NCBI GenBank assembly: GCA_024291935.2
Contig: CM044322.1
Location: 71,229,405-71,293,404 of the forward strand
DNA: 64,000 nucleotides
Direction: 5' to 3'
Source of the DNA: Okapia johnstoni
Taxonomy: Eukaryota > Chordata > Mammalia > Artiodactyla > Giraffidae
Position 1 is the stretch's first letter; every line of letters begins with the position of its first letter. A model generated the notes under the pieces. The model made no database searches. It saw only the letters and a program-made list of their open reading frames with translations, and was not told where the DNA came from. Positions 1-11,769 of this stretch are shown here, piece by piece. Position numbers and translations under genes: made by a program.

Positions 1-79
1 CTCCCCTCAAAGAGGAGAATGAGAGATGCTGGGGAAGGAACCCTGAGGGATACCTCGTCCTCGCCCTTGAGGGGCCCAC

Positions 80-392
80 TGCTGCTGCTGCTGCTAAGTC
101 GCTTCAGTTGTGTCCGACTCTGTGCGACCCCATAGATGGCAGCCCACCAGGCTCCCCAGTCCCTGGGATTCTCCAGGCAAGAACACTGGAGTGGGTTGCC
201 ATTTCCTTCTCCAATGCATGAAAGTGAAAAGTGACAGTGAAGTCGCCCAGTCGTGTCCGACTCCTAGTGACCCTATGGACTGCAGCCTACCAGGCTCCTC
301 CATCCATGGGATTTTCCGGGTAAGAGTACTGGAGTGGGTTGCCATTGCCTTCTGCAGGTGGCTTCTTTACCACTGAGCCACCTGGGAAGCCT
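80..392 (-). mobile_element. Bov-A2 SINE (dimeric)
   Basis: Two Bov-A units lie in reverse orientation, each with the block CCAGGCAAGA..CTGGAGTGGGTTGCC. The tRNA-like end (CTGAGCCACCTGGGAAGCC) is on the right and a (GCT)n microsatellite tail on the left. This is the classic ruminant tRNA-Glu-derived SINE. Confidence 0.93.
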
Positions 393-683
393 GTGCTATA
401 TACAGTAGGACCTTGTTTATCCATTCTATATATACTAGTTTGTATCTGTTAATCCCAAACTTCCAATCCTTCCCTCCCTTCCTTCTGCCTTCTCCATTGT
501 TAACTACAAGCCTGTTTTCTATGTCTGTGAGTCTTTTTCTGTTTCATAGATAAGTTCATTTGTGCCATGTGTTCATGTGTGGGATTTTGCATATAAGTGA
601 TACATGTGGTATTTGTCTTTCTCTTTCTGACTTACTGTCTCTAGTTCCATCCATGTTGCTGCAAATGGCATTATTTAATTCTT

Positions 684-805
684 TTATTTTTTTTGGTTGC
701 ACTGTGAGGCAAGCAGGATCTTGATTCCCTGACCGGGGATCAAACCAGTGAACAAGCTCCCCCTGCAGTGGCAGCACAGACTCTACCTCTGGACTGCTGG
801 GGCAG
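684..805 (-). mobile_element. CHR-type (CHR-2) tRNA-derived SINE
   Basis: The segment matches the reversed cetartiodactyl CHR SINE: a T-rich tail, TTGGTTGCACTGTGAGGC, GACCGGGGATCAAACC as a box-B-like segment, and CTGGACTGCTGGGGCAG. It sits inside the reversed L1. The family name is from memory. Confidence 0.7.
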
Positions 806-845
806 TCTCTATTTCATTGTTTCAATGGCTGAGTGATATTCTGTT

Positions 846-1513
846 GAAACTCAACATTAAAAAAACTAAGATCATGGCATCCGGTCCCTTCACTTCATGG
901 CAAACAGAAGGGGAAAAGTGGAAGTAGTGGCAAATTTTCTTTCCTTGGGCTCCAAAATCACGGTGGACAGTGACTGCAGCCATGAAATTAAAAAGATGTT
1001 TGGTCTTCGGAAGCAAAGTTATGACAAACCTAGACAGCATATTAAAAGCAGAAACATCACGTTGCAGACACAGGGCTGTATAACCAAAACTATAGTTTTT
1101 CCAGTAGACATGTCTGGATGTGAGAGTTGGACCATAAAGAAAGTTGAGCACCAAAGAATTCATGCTTTCGAATTGTGCTGCTGGAGAAGACTATTGAGAG
1201 TCCCTTGAACTGCAAGGAGATCAAACCAGTCAAAGTCCTAGAGGAAATCAACCCTCAATATTCACTGAAAGGACTGATACTTCGCCTAGCTGATGCAAAG
1301 AGCCAACTCATTGGAATAGACCCTGATACTGGGAAAGATTGAAGGCAAAAGGAGAAAGGAGCTGCAAAGGATGAGATGGTTAGATAGTATCACCAACTCA
1401 GTGGACATGAATTTGAGCAAATTCTGGGAGATAGTGGAGGACAGAGGAGCCTGGAGTGCTGCAGTTCATGAGGTTGAAAGAGTCGAACATGACTTAGTGA
1501 CTGAACAACAACA
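846..1513 (+). mobile_element. BovB (RTE) LINE, 3' end
   Basis: This is a 5'-truncated BovB starting in the region after the reverse transcriptase (AAACTCAACATT..ATCATGGCATCCGG). It runs through GGATGTGAGAGTTGGACC to the terminal ACTGAACAACAACAATA tail. The frame is broken by stops and indels, so it is decayed. It lies in opposite orientation to the L1 it interrupts. Confidence 0.92.
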
Positions 1514-1788
1514 ATATACAAACCACATTTTTATCCATTCATCTGTTGATGCACATTTCGGTGGTTTCCATGTCTTGGCTATTGTAAATAGTGCTGTCAT
1601 GAACATGTATGTTTTGAATTACTGTTTTGTCCAGATATATGCCCAGGGGTGCGATTGCTGGATCATATAGCAACTCTGTTTCTAGTTTTTTGAGGAACTT
1701 CCATACTGTTTTGCATAGTGACTGCACCACCTTCCATTCCCACTAACAGCATAGAAGTGTTCCCTTTCCTCCACACCATCTCCACCAC

Positions 1789-2050
1789 AACAAATATTTC
1801 TTGAGCACCTGCTGACAATTGTCAGGCATTGTGCTAAACCTTAGGGATAGAGAAATGAACTATGGATGCTGCTCTCAAATAACTCTGTCTAGTTGGCAAG
1901 ACCAACAATATATGTGAAGATAGGTAGGTACACACATTTGCATGCTAGGGGACCCAGAGGAGGGGCCCTCCATCCCTGCTTGTAGGCTCAGGCAAGATTT
2001 CTTGAGAAAGTAGTTTCTAAGCTGAAACATGAGGGACACAAATATAGAAT
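1789..2050 (-). mobile_element. L2 LINE 3' end
   Basis: The reversed L2 tail signature AAATATTTCTTGAGCACC..GGCATTGTGCTAAACC is present. It is followed by weaker L2-like sequence to AAGCTGAAACATGAGGG. Strongly diverged. Confidence 0.65.
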
Positions 2051-2089
2051 GATTTTAAAAACATTCATAGTCACTATCATCATCAGCAG

Positions 2090-2325
2090 CATTGTCAAAA
2101 TAACTGACATTTATTGAGCCTTCACTGAGTGCCAGAGACTAGTCTGAGCACTTTACATATCTTCTCTTCCAATACTCATGATATCCCTGTAAGACAGATG
2201 CTATTCATTACCCCTACTTAGGGATGGAGAAACACAGGCTAAGAGTGTTCACAAGACTTGTGCAAAGTGACAAGACTGGGAAGGGACAGAGTCAAGATTC
2301 AAACTAGGTCAGATGGAGCTTAACC
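2090..2325 (-). mobile_element. MIR SINE
   Basis: The segment reads as reversed MIR: ACATTTATTGAGCCTTCACTGAGTGCC, GAGCACTTTACATAT, then AGGGATGGAGAAACACAGGCTAAGAG and a degraded tRNA end. Confidence 0.8.
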
Positions 2326-3719
2326 TTTATGTCCCTAACTATGTACCATACTAGAGGTCAGGAAGAAGTATGCTTAAATCCCATGACATGCATGTTTGCA
2401 TACATGTGCATGTGTGTGCTGGTGTTGGTTCAGGAGAACATTTGTTTAGCCCACTGGAGGATGTTTTCCAGTCTGCCCACAGTATTCCCCAGCATCACTG
2501 CAACCGCCTACACTCTCAAGCTCGGCACTCCTGGCCCTGGACTGGGCTGATCCTTCAGTGTAAACCTGGTGCTCCAAAGGGCCAGAGCACCAAAAAGCAA
2601 AGGAACCTCCAGGAGGACCAGAGGCATCGTCTCCCTTTTCCTAAGCTTTCCCCACCCCTCCAGCTCCTTCTGAAAAACCTGCCCCAGGAAAAGTAGCGGG
2701 TAGGGCACAGAACCACACAGCTGACTCTGAGTTATTTGCCAGGGTAGCTCAGGTGAAGTCCCACATCTGTCATCACCAAGGCTCCCAATTAACAAACCAA
2801 AACAGTTAGCCAGAAATAAATGTATGAAACTCATTCTCCGAAAGAGGCAGCATGGAGTCCCATGGTGGGCTGTAGACCAGCTCTGCCGTTAACTGCTGCA
2901 AGGTCTCAGGGTCTTCATCCATAAAATGAGGGGTCTTGTCCATGCGAGCCTAGACACAAGACAATAAAAGGGGGACATGCACTCCTGGATGATTGCCTAC
3001 CTTCCTGGGAGCCCCACGAGATCAGGATGGAAAAGATGAGGGTGGGCCTAGATGAGCAGTAAGGAGATGGCACGTGGTCGAAGCAGTACAGGCCTGGGTC
3101 TTTCCCTCCCAGAGACTTAGGGAAGGGAGAGAGAGCAGAGGTCCTGGAGCTGTTCACAATTGGAAGGTGTGAGCGTGGTTAAAGCAAGTCTTAGGATGAC
3201 TCTTTCAGGCCCCTATCCTGGACTCCCTGAGGGCAAGCTGCTCTCTGTAATCCATGCCAAGAGCAGGGTGGGGTCTCGGATCTCCAGGTACACACCACAG
3301 GTTCAGAGAATGCAGACATGGCCCCAAAATAAAGCAGCAACAGAAGCAAGTCTTCTGGTAATTGAATTCAGGATCTTCCTTAAACTTGAAGGTGAAGCTG
3401 ATTAGACTTAGAATAATCAAATAAACAAAATATGTTTATACTCCTACTTCACAGGGTAGATAATCCACTTAGAAACAATACCCCAAGAGGAGGCACAGGA
3501 TAGAAATATGCAGAGCTCCCTAATCAGATTATAATAATTCTGGGGGAAATGGATTCATTGTAGGTTAGAAGGAGAACTAAAGTATTTCAGCTACTGTCCT
3601 AATATTTAAGAATGCCAGCAGAATCTGGTCCTTCCAAACCTATCCTGAACATCAAGCCAGAGATCAAAGGCAACTCAGTGACTGACAAACAGTAGTAACA
3701 AAGGGTAGAGAGGTTCTTT
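2326..3719. other. Unassigned sequence, no gene seen
   Basis: I see no convincing exon or intact transposon. A short MIR-like piece on the + strand (about 2,860-2,945: AGCTCTGCCGTTAACTGCTG..CATAAAATGAGG) is the only repeat I recognise. The short open frames overlap on both strands without shared features. Confidence 0.5.
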
Positions 3720-4620
3720 AAAAACAAAATAGGTATTGAGTATTGGTACAATATACAGACCTTATTGAGATTTCACCAATTTTACATGTACTCATGTGTG
3801 TGGTGTGTATACTTCTATGCAGTTTTATCACACATGTGCCTGCATACTAAGTTGCTTCAGTCGTGTCTGACTCTTTGAGACCCTATGGACTGTAGCCCAC
3901 CAGGATCCTCAGTCCATGGGATTCTCCAGGCAAGAATACTGGAGTAGGTTGCCATGTTCTCCTCCAGGGGATCTTCCCAACCCAGGGATCGAACCCCCGT
4001 CTCTTATGCCTCCTGAATTGGCAGGAGGGTTCTTTATCACTAACGCCATCTGGGAAGCCCAGTATCACATGTGTAGATTCATATATATCGTGCCACAGGC
4101 AAGATGAAGAATTGCTCCCATCACACCTCATACTACCATTTTATGATCACATCACACCCCTCTTCTCCTCTTAAATCACCCCTCCTCCTCATACCCTAGT
4201 AACCTCTAACCAGTTCTCTGTACAATCTGTACAATTTTGTCATTTTGAGGATGTCGTATAAACAAAATCATGCAGAAGTGACTTTTGAAATTGGCTTTTT
4301 TCACTCAACACAATGCTCTAAGAGCCATCCAAATTGTTGCAAGTATCACTAGTTCATTCCTTTTTGCTGTTGAATTGTATTCTGTGGTGTGGAGGGACCA
4401 TATTGTCTAACCATCTACCCAATGAATGACATTTTGGTTGTTTCCACTCTGGGGCTATTACAAATAAAATTGGTCATTCATGTAACAGGATTTTATGTGA
4501 ACATAAGTTCTCATTTCTTCGGGAACATGTCTAGAAAGATGACTGCAGGATCATATGGTAAGTATACGTTTATTTTTTAAGAAACAGCAACTGGGACAAA
4601 TTAACAGGCACATCTGGGAA
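3720..4620 (-). mobile_element. Old L1 (L1M type) 3' end, interrupted by Bov-tA
   Basis: Reversed L1 3' sequence runs on both sides of the SINE: TTGAGATTTCACCAATTTTACATG at the left, then TAGTAACCTCTAACC, TTTTTCACTCAACACAATG, TTTTTGCTGTTGAATTGTATTC and GTGAACATAAGTTCTCATTTC at the right. Divergence is high, as expected for an old mammalian L1. Confidence 0.78.
3843..4060 (-). mobile_element. Bov-tA SINE
   Basis: A reversed Bov-tA unit runs from CTAAGTTGCTTCAGTCGTGTC to the tRNA-like end CATCTGGGAAGCCC. The flanks ATCACACATGTG and ATCACATGTGT are consistent with a target-site duplication in the host L1. Confidence 0.92.
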
Positions 4621-5365
4621 GTGCAGGCACCTCTAGCACATGATCAGAGGCGGCCACCAAGTCCAGGCCAGGGCCAACTGGGAAAGCAACTGATACTTAT
4701 CACATGACAGAGACTGAGATATCAGCTGACACAGCGGGAAATGGGCAAAAACAATTGGACGGAAGACTTATCTGAACTGCAGAGCTATTTCAAGTGATCT
4801 AGAGAGAACTTCAAAACAAATTTTAAACAGCAAAGTAATACTGGCCTCCAATAAACCCCTAAACATGCTAGAAAGATGGGTTGCCTAGATGATTTTCAAG
4901 ACTTAACCACATTCTGGTAAATCAGAGCCCTGCTCATAAAGAATGCAATCAGAAGAACTCACTTGTTGACTAAGGAGCTGCCATATGATCCAGCCCCAAC
5001 CTGCCCTGGCTCTGCCTCCCTGGACCAGAGGGGCAGCCAAGTGGAAGGCACCAGACTGCTCAGTCACTCCATCAGCAGACATCAGTGGAGGCTCACGTGC
5101 ACAGCAATGTGCTAGGCGTCTGATTCAACCAAAAGGAACCAGTAGATGGTCAACATGCAGAGAGAAAACAAGAGAATGTTGAGGGCTGTCCAAGATACCT
5201 TAAGAAAGTTAGCATCTTCACCAGACAGAATTTCTTAAGAGAAGGCAGACAACAGGATGTGTGGAGAAGGCAAGGTGGTAGGGGCCTTAGGGACAATGGC
5301 TACCTCTTACTGAGTACTTTGTCCCCACCACACACCAGCAGTATGCGGAGCATCTGACAAGACAA
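4621..5365. other. Unassigned sequence, no gene seen
   Basis: This stretch has mixed composition. I recognise no exon, repeat family or RNA gene. The open frames are short and unsupported. Confidence 0.5.
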
Positions 5366-5780
5366 ATGGCCCCCAACTTAATGATGGTTTAACAATGATT
5401 TTTTGACTTTATGATGGTATAAAAGAAACCCTTCAGTAGAAACCCTTCTTCAGATTTAGATTTTGATTTTTTCCCTGGCTGGTGACATGCAGTCTGATAT
5501 CCTCTCACTTATTACCATGCAAACATTTTATATTTCACTTTCAGTACAGTTACAATCAACTACATGAGATATTCAACACTTTATTATAAAACAGGCTCTG
5601 TGTTATGTGATTTTTTCCCAACAAAGGCAAATGTTAAGTGTTCTGAGCACATTTAAGATAGGCTAGGCTAAGCGATATTATTCAGTAGGTTATGTTAAAT
5701 GCATTTTTAACTTCAGATATTTTCAACTTATGATGGGTTTATTGGGATGTGATCCCATTGTAAATTGAGGAAGACTTGAA
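5366..5780. mobile_element. Old Tigger-like nonautonomous DNA transposon
   Basis: The left end CCCCAACTTAATGATGG is roughly inverted at the right end (CCATTGTAAATTGAGG). Internal landmarks ATGAGATATTCAACACTTTATTATAAAA and GATAGGCTAGGCTAAGCGAT resemble a widespread TcMar-Tigger-type fossil. I do not assign a subfamily. Confidence 0.6.
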
Positions 5781-7009
5781 ATTTAATAATGTAAGTTTCA
5801 TGCAGTATATACTTAATGAGTTTCCTCCTATGTGCCTGGATGACTGAAGAAGACACTGATTTCTCAAGATGAGGGGAGCGACTTGGACAAGAGACTAAAG
5901 TGTCCTTGGATAGTCCCAACCTGGCATGGCTGGTGCTTTTCTGCTTATCCTGTGCTCGATATTATGGCAGTGAGCCAGTGATTCTCCACGGAGAGGGGTG
6001 GGGAAATTTGATCTCCAATGTGGGACTTGCATAGAGACTGAAAGAGCATATTCAAATGATATTATAATTCTATGTTTGGAAAATTAAAATTATTTTATTT
6101 TTATAATAAAAATTACATTAAGTTGGGCTTGATGAAATGTTCTCAGCTAGCGCAGATACACAGAACAACAATCATTCTTAAAGAGGGCAAAGTTCTGGGT
6201 GAGATGTTGCAGAGTCTCTGAAGGGGTGTGTACTATTTTTACAGTCATCACAAAGAAAATCTGAATGAAAAGAAAAAAAAAAAAACCATTGTATTATCGG
6301 GTTACTATATTCACCCTGACCCTGCCCACTTGCTCAAATAGACTCTTCCAAACAAAGTTAGAAAGCACAAGCTCTGGCCCACCAGTCAGGGGCCCTTCGA
6401 GGCCACCTAGTCCATCTTTCTTTCTGACACTGTCCCCTCCTCCAATAAGCCCTGTGTGGATGTCCACTTGTTTCCCTTTTCTCTGAAGGTTCTGCAAAAA
6501 AATGCACCGAGTATTTGGGAAACTAACTGGAGCTGGCCCGGCTGAAAAATTCCTCTTTTGGTGAACTTGTCAGAAGGTCTGTCTGGTACTGAGGGTCCTG
6601 CAACATCAAGCAGTCCCTTTGGCAAATCTGGTAGTAGCAGGACAGGAAGGCTGGGCAGTGGGAGACTGTAGGGCCTCCATCCTGTCGCACCCACTAAACG
6701 CATCTGGCAGCCCCTAGAATGTTCTAAACCTCAATCAGAGGAAAAGGAGCGAGATCAGCTTCTCTTTGTCCTTAGGAAAAAAAAGATACATTCCAGATAA
6801 TTTCACTGTAATGAAAGAGGAAGAACCGCTGAAGTAGCAAAGGAAATAAATTAACGCCATCTCAGCTAAAATCACACACAATTAAAACCTGGATCTGAGT
6901 GTACTTTGCTTTGCAGAGAGAGCATCTTGAAAATGACATGCATTAGTCATCCCCTCCAGCCACCCTCCTCAGCATGTGCGGAGGTCATCTCTGACACTGT
7001 GTGTTGGCA
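5781..7009. other. Unassigned sequence, no gene seen
   Basis: The segment is AT-rich around 6,060-6,130 and then mixed. It has a short A run near 6,272. I see no repeat family, exon or RNA gene I can support. Confidence 0.5.
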
Positions 7010-7058
7010 GGGGGGGGGGGGGGGGGGGGGTGGGGGGGGGGGGTGGCGGGGGGGGCGG
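7010..7058 (+). repeat. Poly-G tract (49 bp)
   Basis: There are runs of 21, 12 and 8 G separated only by single T, TGGC or C interruptions. On this strand it could form a G-quadruplex. The run length is also prone to sequencing and assembly error. Open frames through it encode only Gly or Pro runs and are not genes. Confidence 0.95.
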
Positions 7059-8218
7059 TTGGTGCAGGGAAGGAGAAGGGCTGGGTGGTGGACCTGAGGC
7101 CTCAGCTTCCTGTTCTCCCATCTGGAGTCTGAAAGTCCCACTCCTCTGTGATGAGAGTGTCCTAGTGAGCAAGGGGCAACTTGTTCCAGAGGCTGTTTCA
7201 CCCATCTTCCCTTCCAGGGTAGGACCCATCTAGCAGAAACAGGGGCCTGGGGTCTGTTAATGGATGTGTACCATTAGCCATTCGTGCAGAAGAAGACAGA
7301 AGTGACCCAAGATTCCAGGCTCTGTGCCAGGGTCCTGGTCTGCAAGGAGCACAGCACTCGTAGGGGGATCACCCTCTCAGGTCATGCCTTCAGGCAGACC
7401 AGCCTCCCTCAGCTCGGGAAGAGATGGACTAATTTACAGCTGCAGCTCTCTTCTTTCTCCTACTTTTCTGCTTCCTCCTCTCAAAATTGTTCTTCTCCAA
7501 GAAAAGAAAGGGAAGCCCCCCAACCCTGACCCCCAGCAAAGGAGATGAGTTTACAGTGCCTGAAGAAAAGACAGAAAAGACTTCACAAAGCCAAAGGCTA
7601 AGGGGTTCCCACATACAGAAGCTGGTGACCAGTGACAGGCTGTTCTTCATCCCCCCCGAGGTTAAAACAGGAAGAAATGTGGTTTGTGGCAGGAGAAGCA
7701 ATAAGGATAAAGCGTAAGGATGAGTATTCTGACAGTGAAGATTTTAATCCCTTTGACAAGTAGCTCTCAGGGATAATGGGATGGGGAGGCAGGGGAACTG
7801 CAGAGGGGGAGGAAAACAAAGAACGACAAAAAAGACACAGTGGACTTTGACCAGAGGACATGGGGCTGAGTTCGTGGGACCCATAAGGACCAAGGGAGAC
7901 CACATGTTGACCACTCCCTGCACAGAACCAGGAGCTTAGAGTCAATTTTATCCAAGTTTCTTATCATGCAAGACAATGCCTTGGGACAGGAGAATAGACC
8001 AAGCTGACCTCTGCCTGAAGAAGTATTTAATCCAGGAATAGGACAGTGTCCATGCCTTCCTCTGTTGTTTGTCCATTTTAAGCCTTAAGTGTCAAAACTG
8101 AGGGCCCAGGATGCTTGCTTTAGGCTCCTCAGCAGCGCTGGGAGTAGGGTGAGGAAAGCTGCCCAGAGCCGAAAGTTAAAGAGGTGCCCACTCTCATGGA
8201 CCTGCAAGTGCAAGGTCA
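7059..8218. other. Unassigned sequence, no gene seen
   Basis: Overlapping open frames up to 115 codons occur on both strands. None shows a recognisable domain or a convincing exon boundary. No repeat family is recognised. Confidence 0.5.
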
Positions 8219-8231
8219 GCATCTAAGAGTG

Positions 8232-8426
8232 ATGATAGTGGTGGTTTAGTCACTGTGTCTTGTCCAACTCGTGCAACCCCCTGGACTGTAGCCCATAAGA
8301 TTTTCCAGGCAAGAATACTTCAGTGAGTTGCCATTTCCTTCTCCAAGGGATCTTTCCGACCCAGGGATCAAACCCAGGCTTCCTGCACTGAAGGCAGATT
8401 CTTAACCGACTGAGCTACCAAGGAAG
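8232..8426 (-). mobile_element. Bov-tA SINE with perfect 13-bp target duplication
   Basis: A reversed Bov-tA (TTTTCCAGGCAAGAATACTT, GATCTTTCCGACCCAGGGATC, CTGAGCTACCAAGGAAG). It is flanked by the identical 13-mer GCATCTAAGAGTG at 8,219-8,231 and 8,427-8,439, which marks the integration site exactly. Confidence 0.94.
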
Positions 8427-8439
8427 GCATCTAAGAGTG

Positions 8440-8799
8440 GGTACTGCCTTAAATTTTGCTCCCGAGGCAGGTAGCTCACCTCATTCTAGTACTAGCCTTG
8501 CTGCTCAGTCCCCTGCCTTTGCTCTTCAACATGTTTCTGGATGGGGAGCACATAATAGCCTTTGATGAAGCTACAGTCCCAGCAGGGTCATCTAGACTCA
8601 TCAGTTTTTAATGATTCACTTCTCCCTAATGCTATGGAGGTGAGATGGAAAGGACAGTCAGACAGAGCTGAAATCACCCAATCAATAATGCATTTGATCC
8701 AGGGAACAACTCACAATTTACCCCTGCCCTGAGCACTCAGGGAGGAGACTACCACCTAAGTGGATCGGGAGTGCGAGAGGCAGGGGGATATATGGGAGG
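8440..8799. other. Unassigned sequence
   Basis: I recognise no repeat and no coding signal. Confidence 0.45.
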
Positions 8800-9095
8800 A
8801 TTCTGTATTATGCACAGAGAGCATATGAGAAGTCTGCCGTGAGCAAGGTCCTCTGCTGGGCACTCTGGGGAAACAGTAATGAATGATACACTTTCTTGAG
8901 GGAGCTAATAATTTAAGTAGGAAGGCAGGATACCCAGGTAAAATAACTTTTCAAATTGCAAATGATTGCAAATAAACATAAAGTGGCAAAAATAAGACTA
9001 TTCCTGCAGAAGAGAAACAGACGAGTGATCAGAATCAGAAGTGAATCAGAAAGCTTCCTGGAAGGAGGTGAATTTTCTCCATGGTTTATAAATAC
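8800..9095 (-). mobile_element. L2 LINE 3' end
   Basis: This is degraded reversed L2: CTGCTGGGCACTCTGGGGAAACAGTAATGAATGATACAC, then GAAAGCTTCCTGGAAGGAGGTGA. It matches the order of the reversed L2 3' region but is much diverged. Confidence 0.55.
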
Positions 9096-9097
9096 AC

Positions 9098-9255
9098 AGT
9101 GTTTCTCAAAGTGTGGTCCTCAGAATCATTTAAAGAACTGGTCAGAATTGCAGTTCAGGATCCCCACTTCAGTTGATGTGGGATCCAGGAAAGTGCATTT
9201 TAATCAGTTGCCCAGGTGGTTCTTTTGTATGCACAGTTTCAGAAGCATGAGTTTA
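9098..9255. mobile_element. MER5-like (hAT-Charlie) DNA transposon
   Basis: It begins with a terminal-repeat-like CAGTGTTTCTCAAAGTGTGG. Internal blocks (TGGGATCCAGGAAAGTGCATTTTAA, CCCAGGTGGTTCT) fit the MER5 class of short nonautonomous hAT elements. Confidence 0.65.
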
Positions 9256-9417
9256 GAAAACAAAATTAGACCCAGGTACTGGCTGCTGGGACAGACCTTT
9301 GGAGTGATCTCTGGAGAGCCATGTGAGCTCTAAGATCTATGTTGGAATTACTTCAAATATTGGAAGTAAGGCCATAAAGACTTCCTTCTCTGAGAGAAAA
9401 TAAGAGAGAAAATATAG

Positions 9418-10146
9418 GTGTTATGGATAGCCAAAGCAGTCTTGAGAAAGAAGAATGGAGCTGGAGGAATCAACCTTCCTTACTTCAGGTTATACTACAA
9501 AGCTACAGTCATCAAGACAGTATGGTACTGGCACAAAAACAGAAATATAGACCAATGGGACAAGATAGAAAGCCCAGAAATAAACCCACACACCTATGGG
9601 CACCTTATTTTTGACAAAGGAGGCAAGAATATACAATGGGGCAAAGACAGCCTTTTCAATAAATGGTGCTGGGAAAACTGGACAGTTACATGTAGAAGAA
9701 TGAAATTAGAACACTTCCTAACAACAGACACAAAGATAAACTCATATTGGATTAAAGACTTAAATGTAAGACCAGAAACTATAAAACTCTTAGAGGAAAA
9801 CACAGGCAGAATACTCTCTAACATAAATTACAGCAAAATCCTCTATGACCCACCACCCAGAGTAATGGAAATAAAAACAAAAGTAAACATGTGGGACCTG
9901 ATGCAACTTAAAAGCTTTTGCACAGCAAAGGAAACTATAAGCAAGGTGAAAAGACAACCCTCAGAAAGGGAGAAAATAATAGCAAATGAAACAACTGACA
10001 AAGGATTAATTTCCAAAATATACAAGCAGTTCATACAACTCAATACCAGAAAAACAAACAATCCAATCAAAAAGTGGGAAAAAGACCTAAACAGACATTT
10101 CTCCAAAGATGTACAGATGGCTAACAAACACATGAAAAGATGCTAA
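9418..10146 (+). pseudogene. L1 ORF2p C-terminal fragment (broken)
   Basis: The 242-codon open frame is the C-terminal part of L1 ORF2p. In a full element this protein is the endonuclease and reverse transcriptase that drives retrotransposition. Visible family blocks are [43 protein letters not shown] and [17 protein letters not shown]. The endonuclease and catalytic RT core lie upstream in an intact L1 and are missing through 5' truncation. The frame stops at 10,144. The cysteine-motif segment (CWRGCGEQ, about 10,250) and the usual ORF2 end (about 10,560-10,775) follow in other frames, so the copy is dead. The Met start is only the first ATG after the truncation. Confidence 0.9.
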
Positions 10147-11083
10147 ACATTGCTCATTATTAGAGAAATGCAAATCAAAAATACAATGAGATATCACCTT
10201 ACACCAGTCAGAATGGCCATCATCAAAAAGTCTACAAACAGTAAATGCTGGAGAGGGTGTGGAGAACAAGGGAACACTCTTGCACTGTTGGTGGGAATGT
10301 AAACTGATATAGCCACTATGGAAGATTCCTTAAAAAACTAGGAATAAAACCACCATATGACCCAGCAATCTCACTTTTAGGCATATAGCCTGAGGAAACC
10401 AAAATTGAAAAAGACACATGTACCCCATTGTTCATTGCAGCTCTATTTACAATAGCTAGAACATGGAAGCAACCTAGATGTCCATGAATGGATAAAGAAT
10501 GAAAGGAGTAGATGAATGGATAAAGAAGTTGTGGTGCATATACACAACACCATTTACAGATGGTATGGCTGAAATATTACTCAGCCATTAAAAGGAACGC
10601 ATATGAGTCAGTTCTGATGAGGTGGATAAACCTAGAACCTATTATACAGAGTGAAGTAAGTCAGAAAGAGAAAGATAAATATTGTATACTAATGCATATA
10701 TATATGGAATGTAGAAAAATGGTACTGATGAATTTATTTACAGGGCAGCAATGGAGAAACAGACGTAGCAAATAGACTTATGGACATGGGGAGAGGGGAG
10801 GAGAGGGTGAGAGGTATGGAGAGAGTAACATGGAAACTTCCACTGCCATATGTAAAATAGATAGCCAACGGGAATTTGCTGTATGGCTCAGGAAATTCAA
10901 ACAGAGCTCTGTATCAACCTAGAGGGGTGGCATTGGGAGGGAGATGGGAGGGAGGTTCAAAGGGAGGGGACATATGTATACTTATGGCTGATTCATGTTG
11001 AGGTTTGACAGAACACAATAAAATTCTGTAAAGTAATTATCCTTCAGTAAAAAAAAAAATAATTAATTTAAAAAAAAAAAAAA
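9418..11083 (+). mobile_element. 5'-truncated L1 retrotransposon
   Basis: A ruminant-type L1 covers the C-terminal part of ORF2, the 3' UTR (GGGAGGGAGATGGGAGGG; GGCTGATTCATGTTGAGG) and an interrupted poly(A) tail at about 11,050-11,083. Near-identical 16-bp flanks (9,408-9,423 and 11,084-11,099; GAAAATATAGG.GTTA with one mismatch) mark a target duplication. This is a single 5'-truncated insertion of about 1.66 kb. Confidence 0.93.
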
Positions 11084-11099
11084 GAAAATATAGGGGTTA

Positions 11100-11554
11100 G
11101 AGACAGTGCCAAGAGAAAAGGACAGGATTAGGATACAGGGAGTCCCGGTTTCTTTGCCCTGCCAACCACTTCTGAAATAAAATGTTCAGAAATGAACAGA
11201 GTCTGATTGGAAAAGAAAAAAATCAGAGAAATCATGCCATGGAAAAAAACTGGATTTGAGTAAACACTTTATTTTTAACATGTGAGATTGAGTCAACTCC
11301 TAGGCAGGTAGATAAGAAGTCCAGGGTCCCCAAGGAAGAGAAAGGGGTCTGGGGCTCTCAAGGAGAAGATAGGGGTCTGGAATTCTCGAGGAGGAGGAAA
11401 GGACAAACGTCTTTTTTTTCCTCTAGATTCCTTAGTCTTAGTTACCTAAAACTAATTAATTTTTCTTAAGAATTTTTTTATTAATACTTTTATTCCAGTT
11501 TCATGAAATCTTATGTGTGTACTATGTCATGGTGTTCAATGTGTATCTTACTAT
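11100..11554. other. Unassigned sequence, no gene seen
   Basis: This is A/T-leaning sequence between the L1 and the next SINE. I support no exon or repeat here. Confidence 0.5.
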
Positions 11555-11769
11555 GAAAGAAAGTGAAAGTGAAGTCACTTAGTTGTGACTGACTCTTTGC
11601 GACCCCGTGGACTGTAGCCTACCAGGCTCCTCCGTCCATGGGATTCTCCAGGCAAGAATACTGGAGTGGGTTGCCATTTCCTTCTCCAGGGGATCTTCCC
11701 AACCCAAGATGGAACCCAGGTCTCCTGCATTGCAGGCAGACACTTTAACCTCTGAGCCACCAGGGAAGC
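11555..11769 (-). mobile_element. Bov-tA SINE
   Basis: A reversed Bov-tA runs from GAAAGTGAAAGTGAAGTCAC through CCAGGCAAGAATACTGGAGT to the tRNA-like end CTGAGCCACCAGGGAAGC. Confidence 0.92.

Larger units (their letters stand above)
393..1788 (-). mobile_element. L1 3' region, interrupted by CHR SINE and BovB
   Basis: The left part (393-683) reads as reversed L1 3' sequence, with CCATCCATGTTGCTGCAAATGGCATTATTT. L1 sequence resumes at about 806-845 and again at about 1514-1788, with the backward ORF2 end (TTGGCTATTGTAAATAGTG, GCGATTGCTGGATCATATAG). The pieces are collinear, so this is one old insertion broken twice by later elements. Confidence 0.85.

Noticed and set aside
6969..7233. Poly-Pro or poly-Gly frames across the G tract
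   Set aside because: Low-complexity artefacts of the homopolymer.
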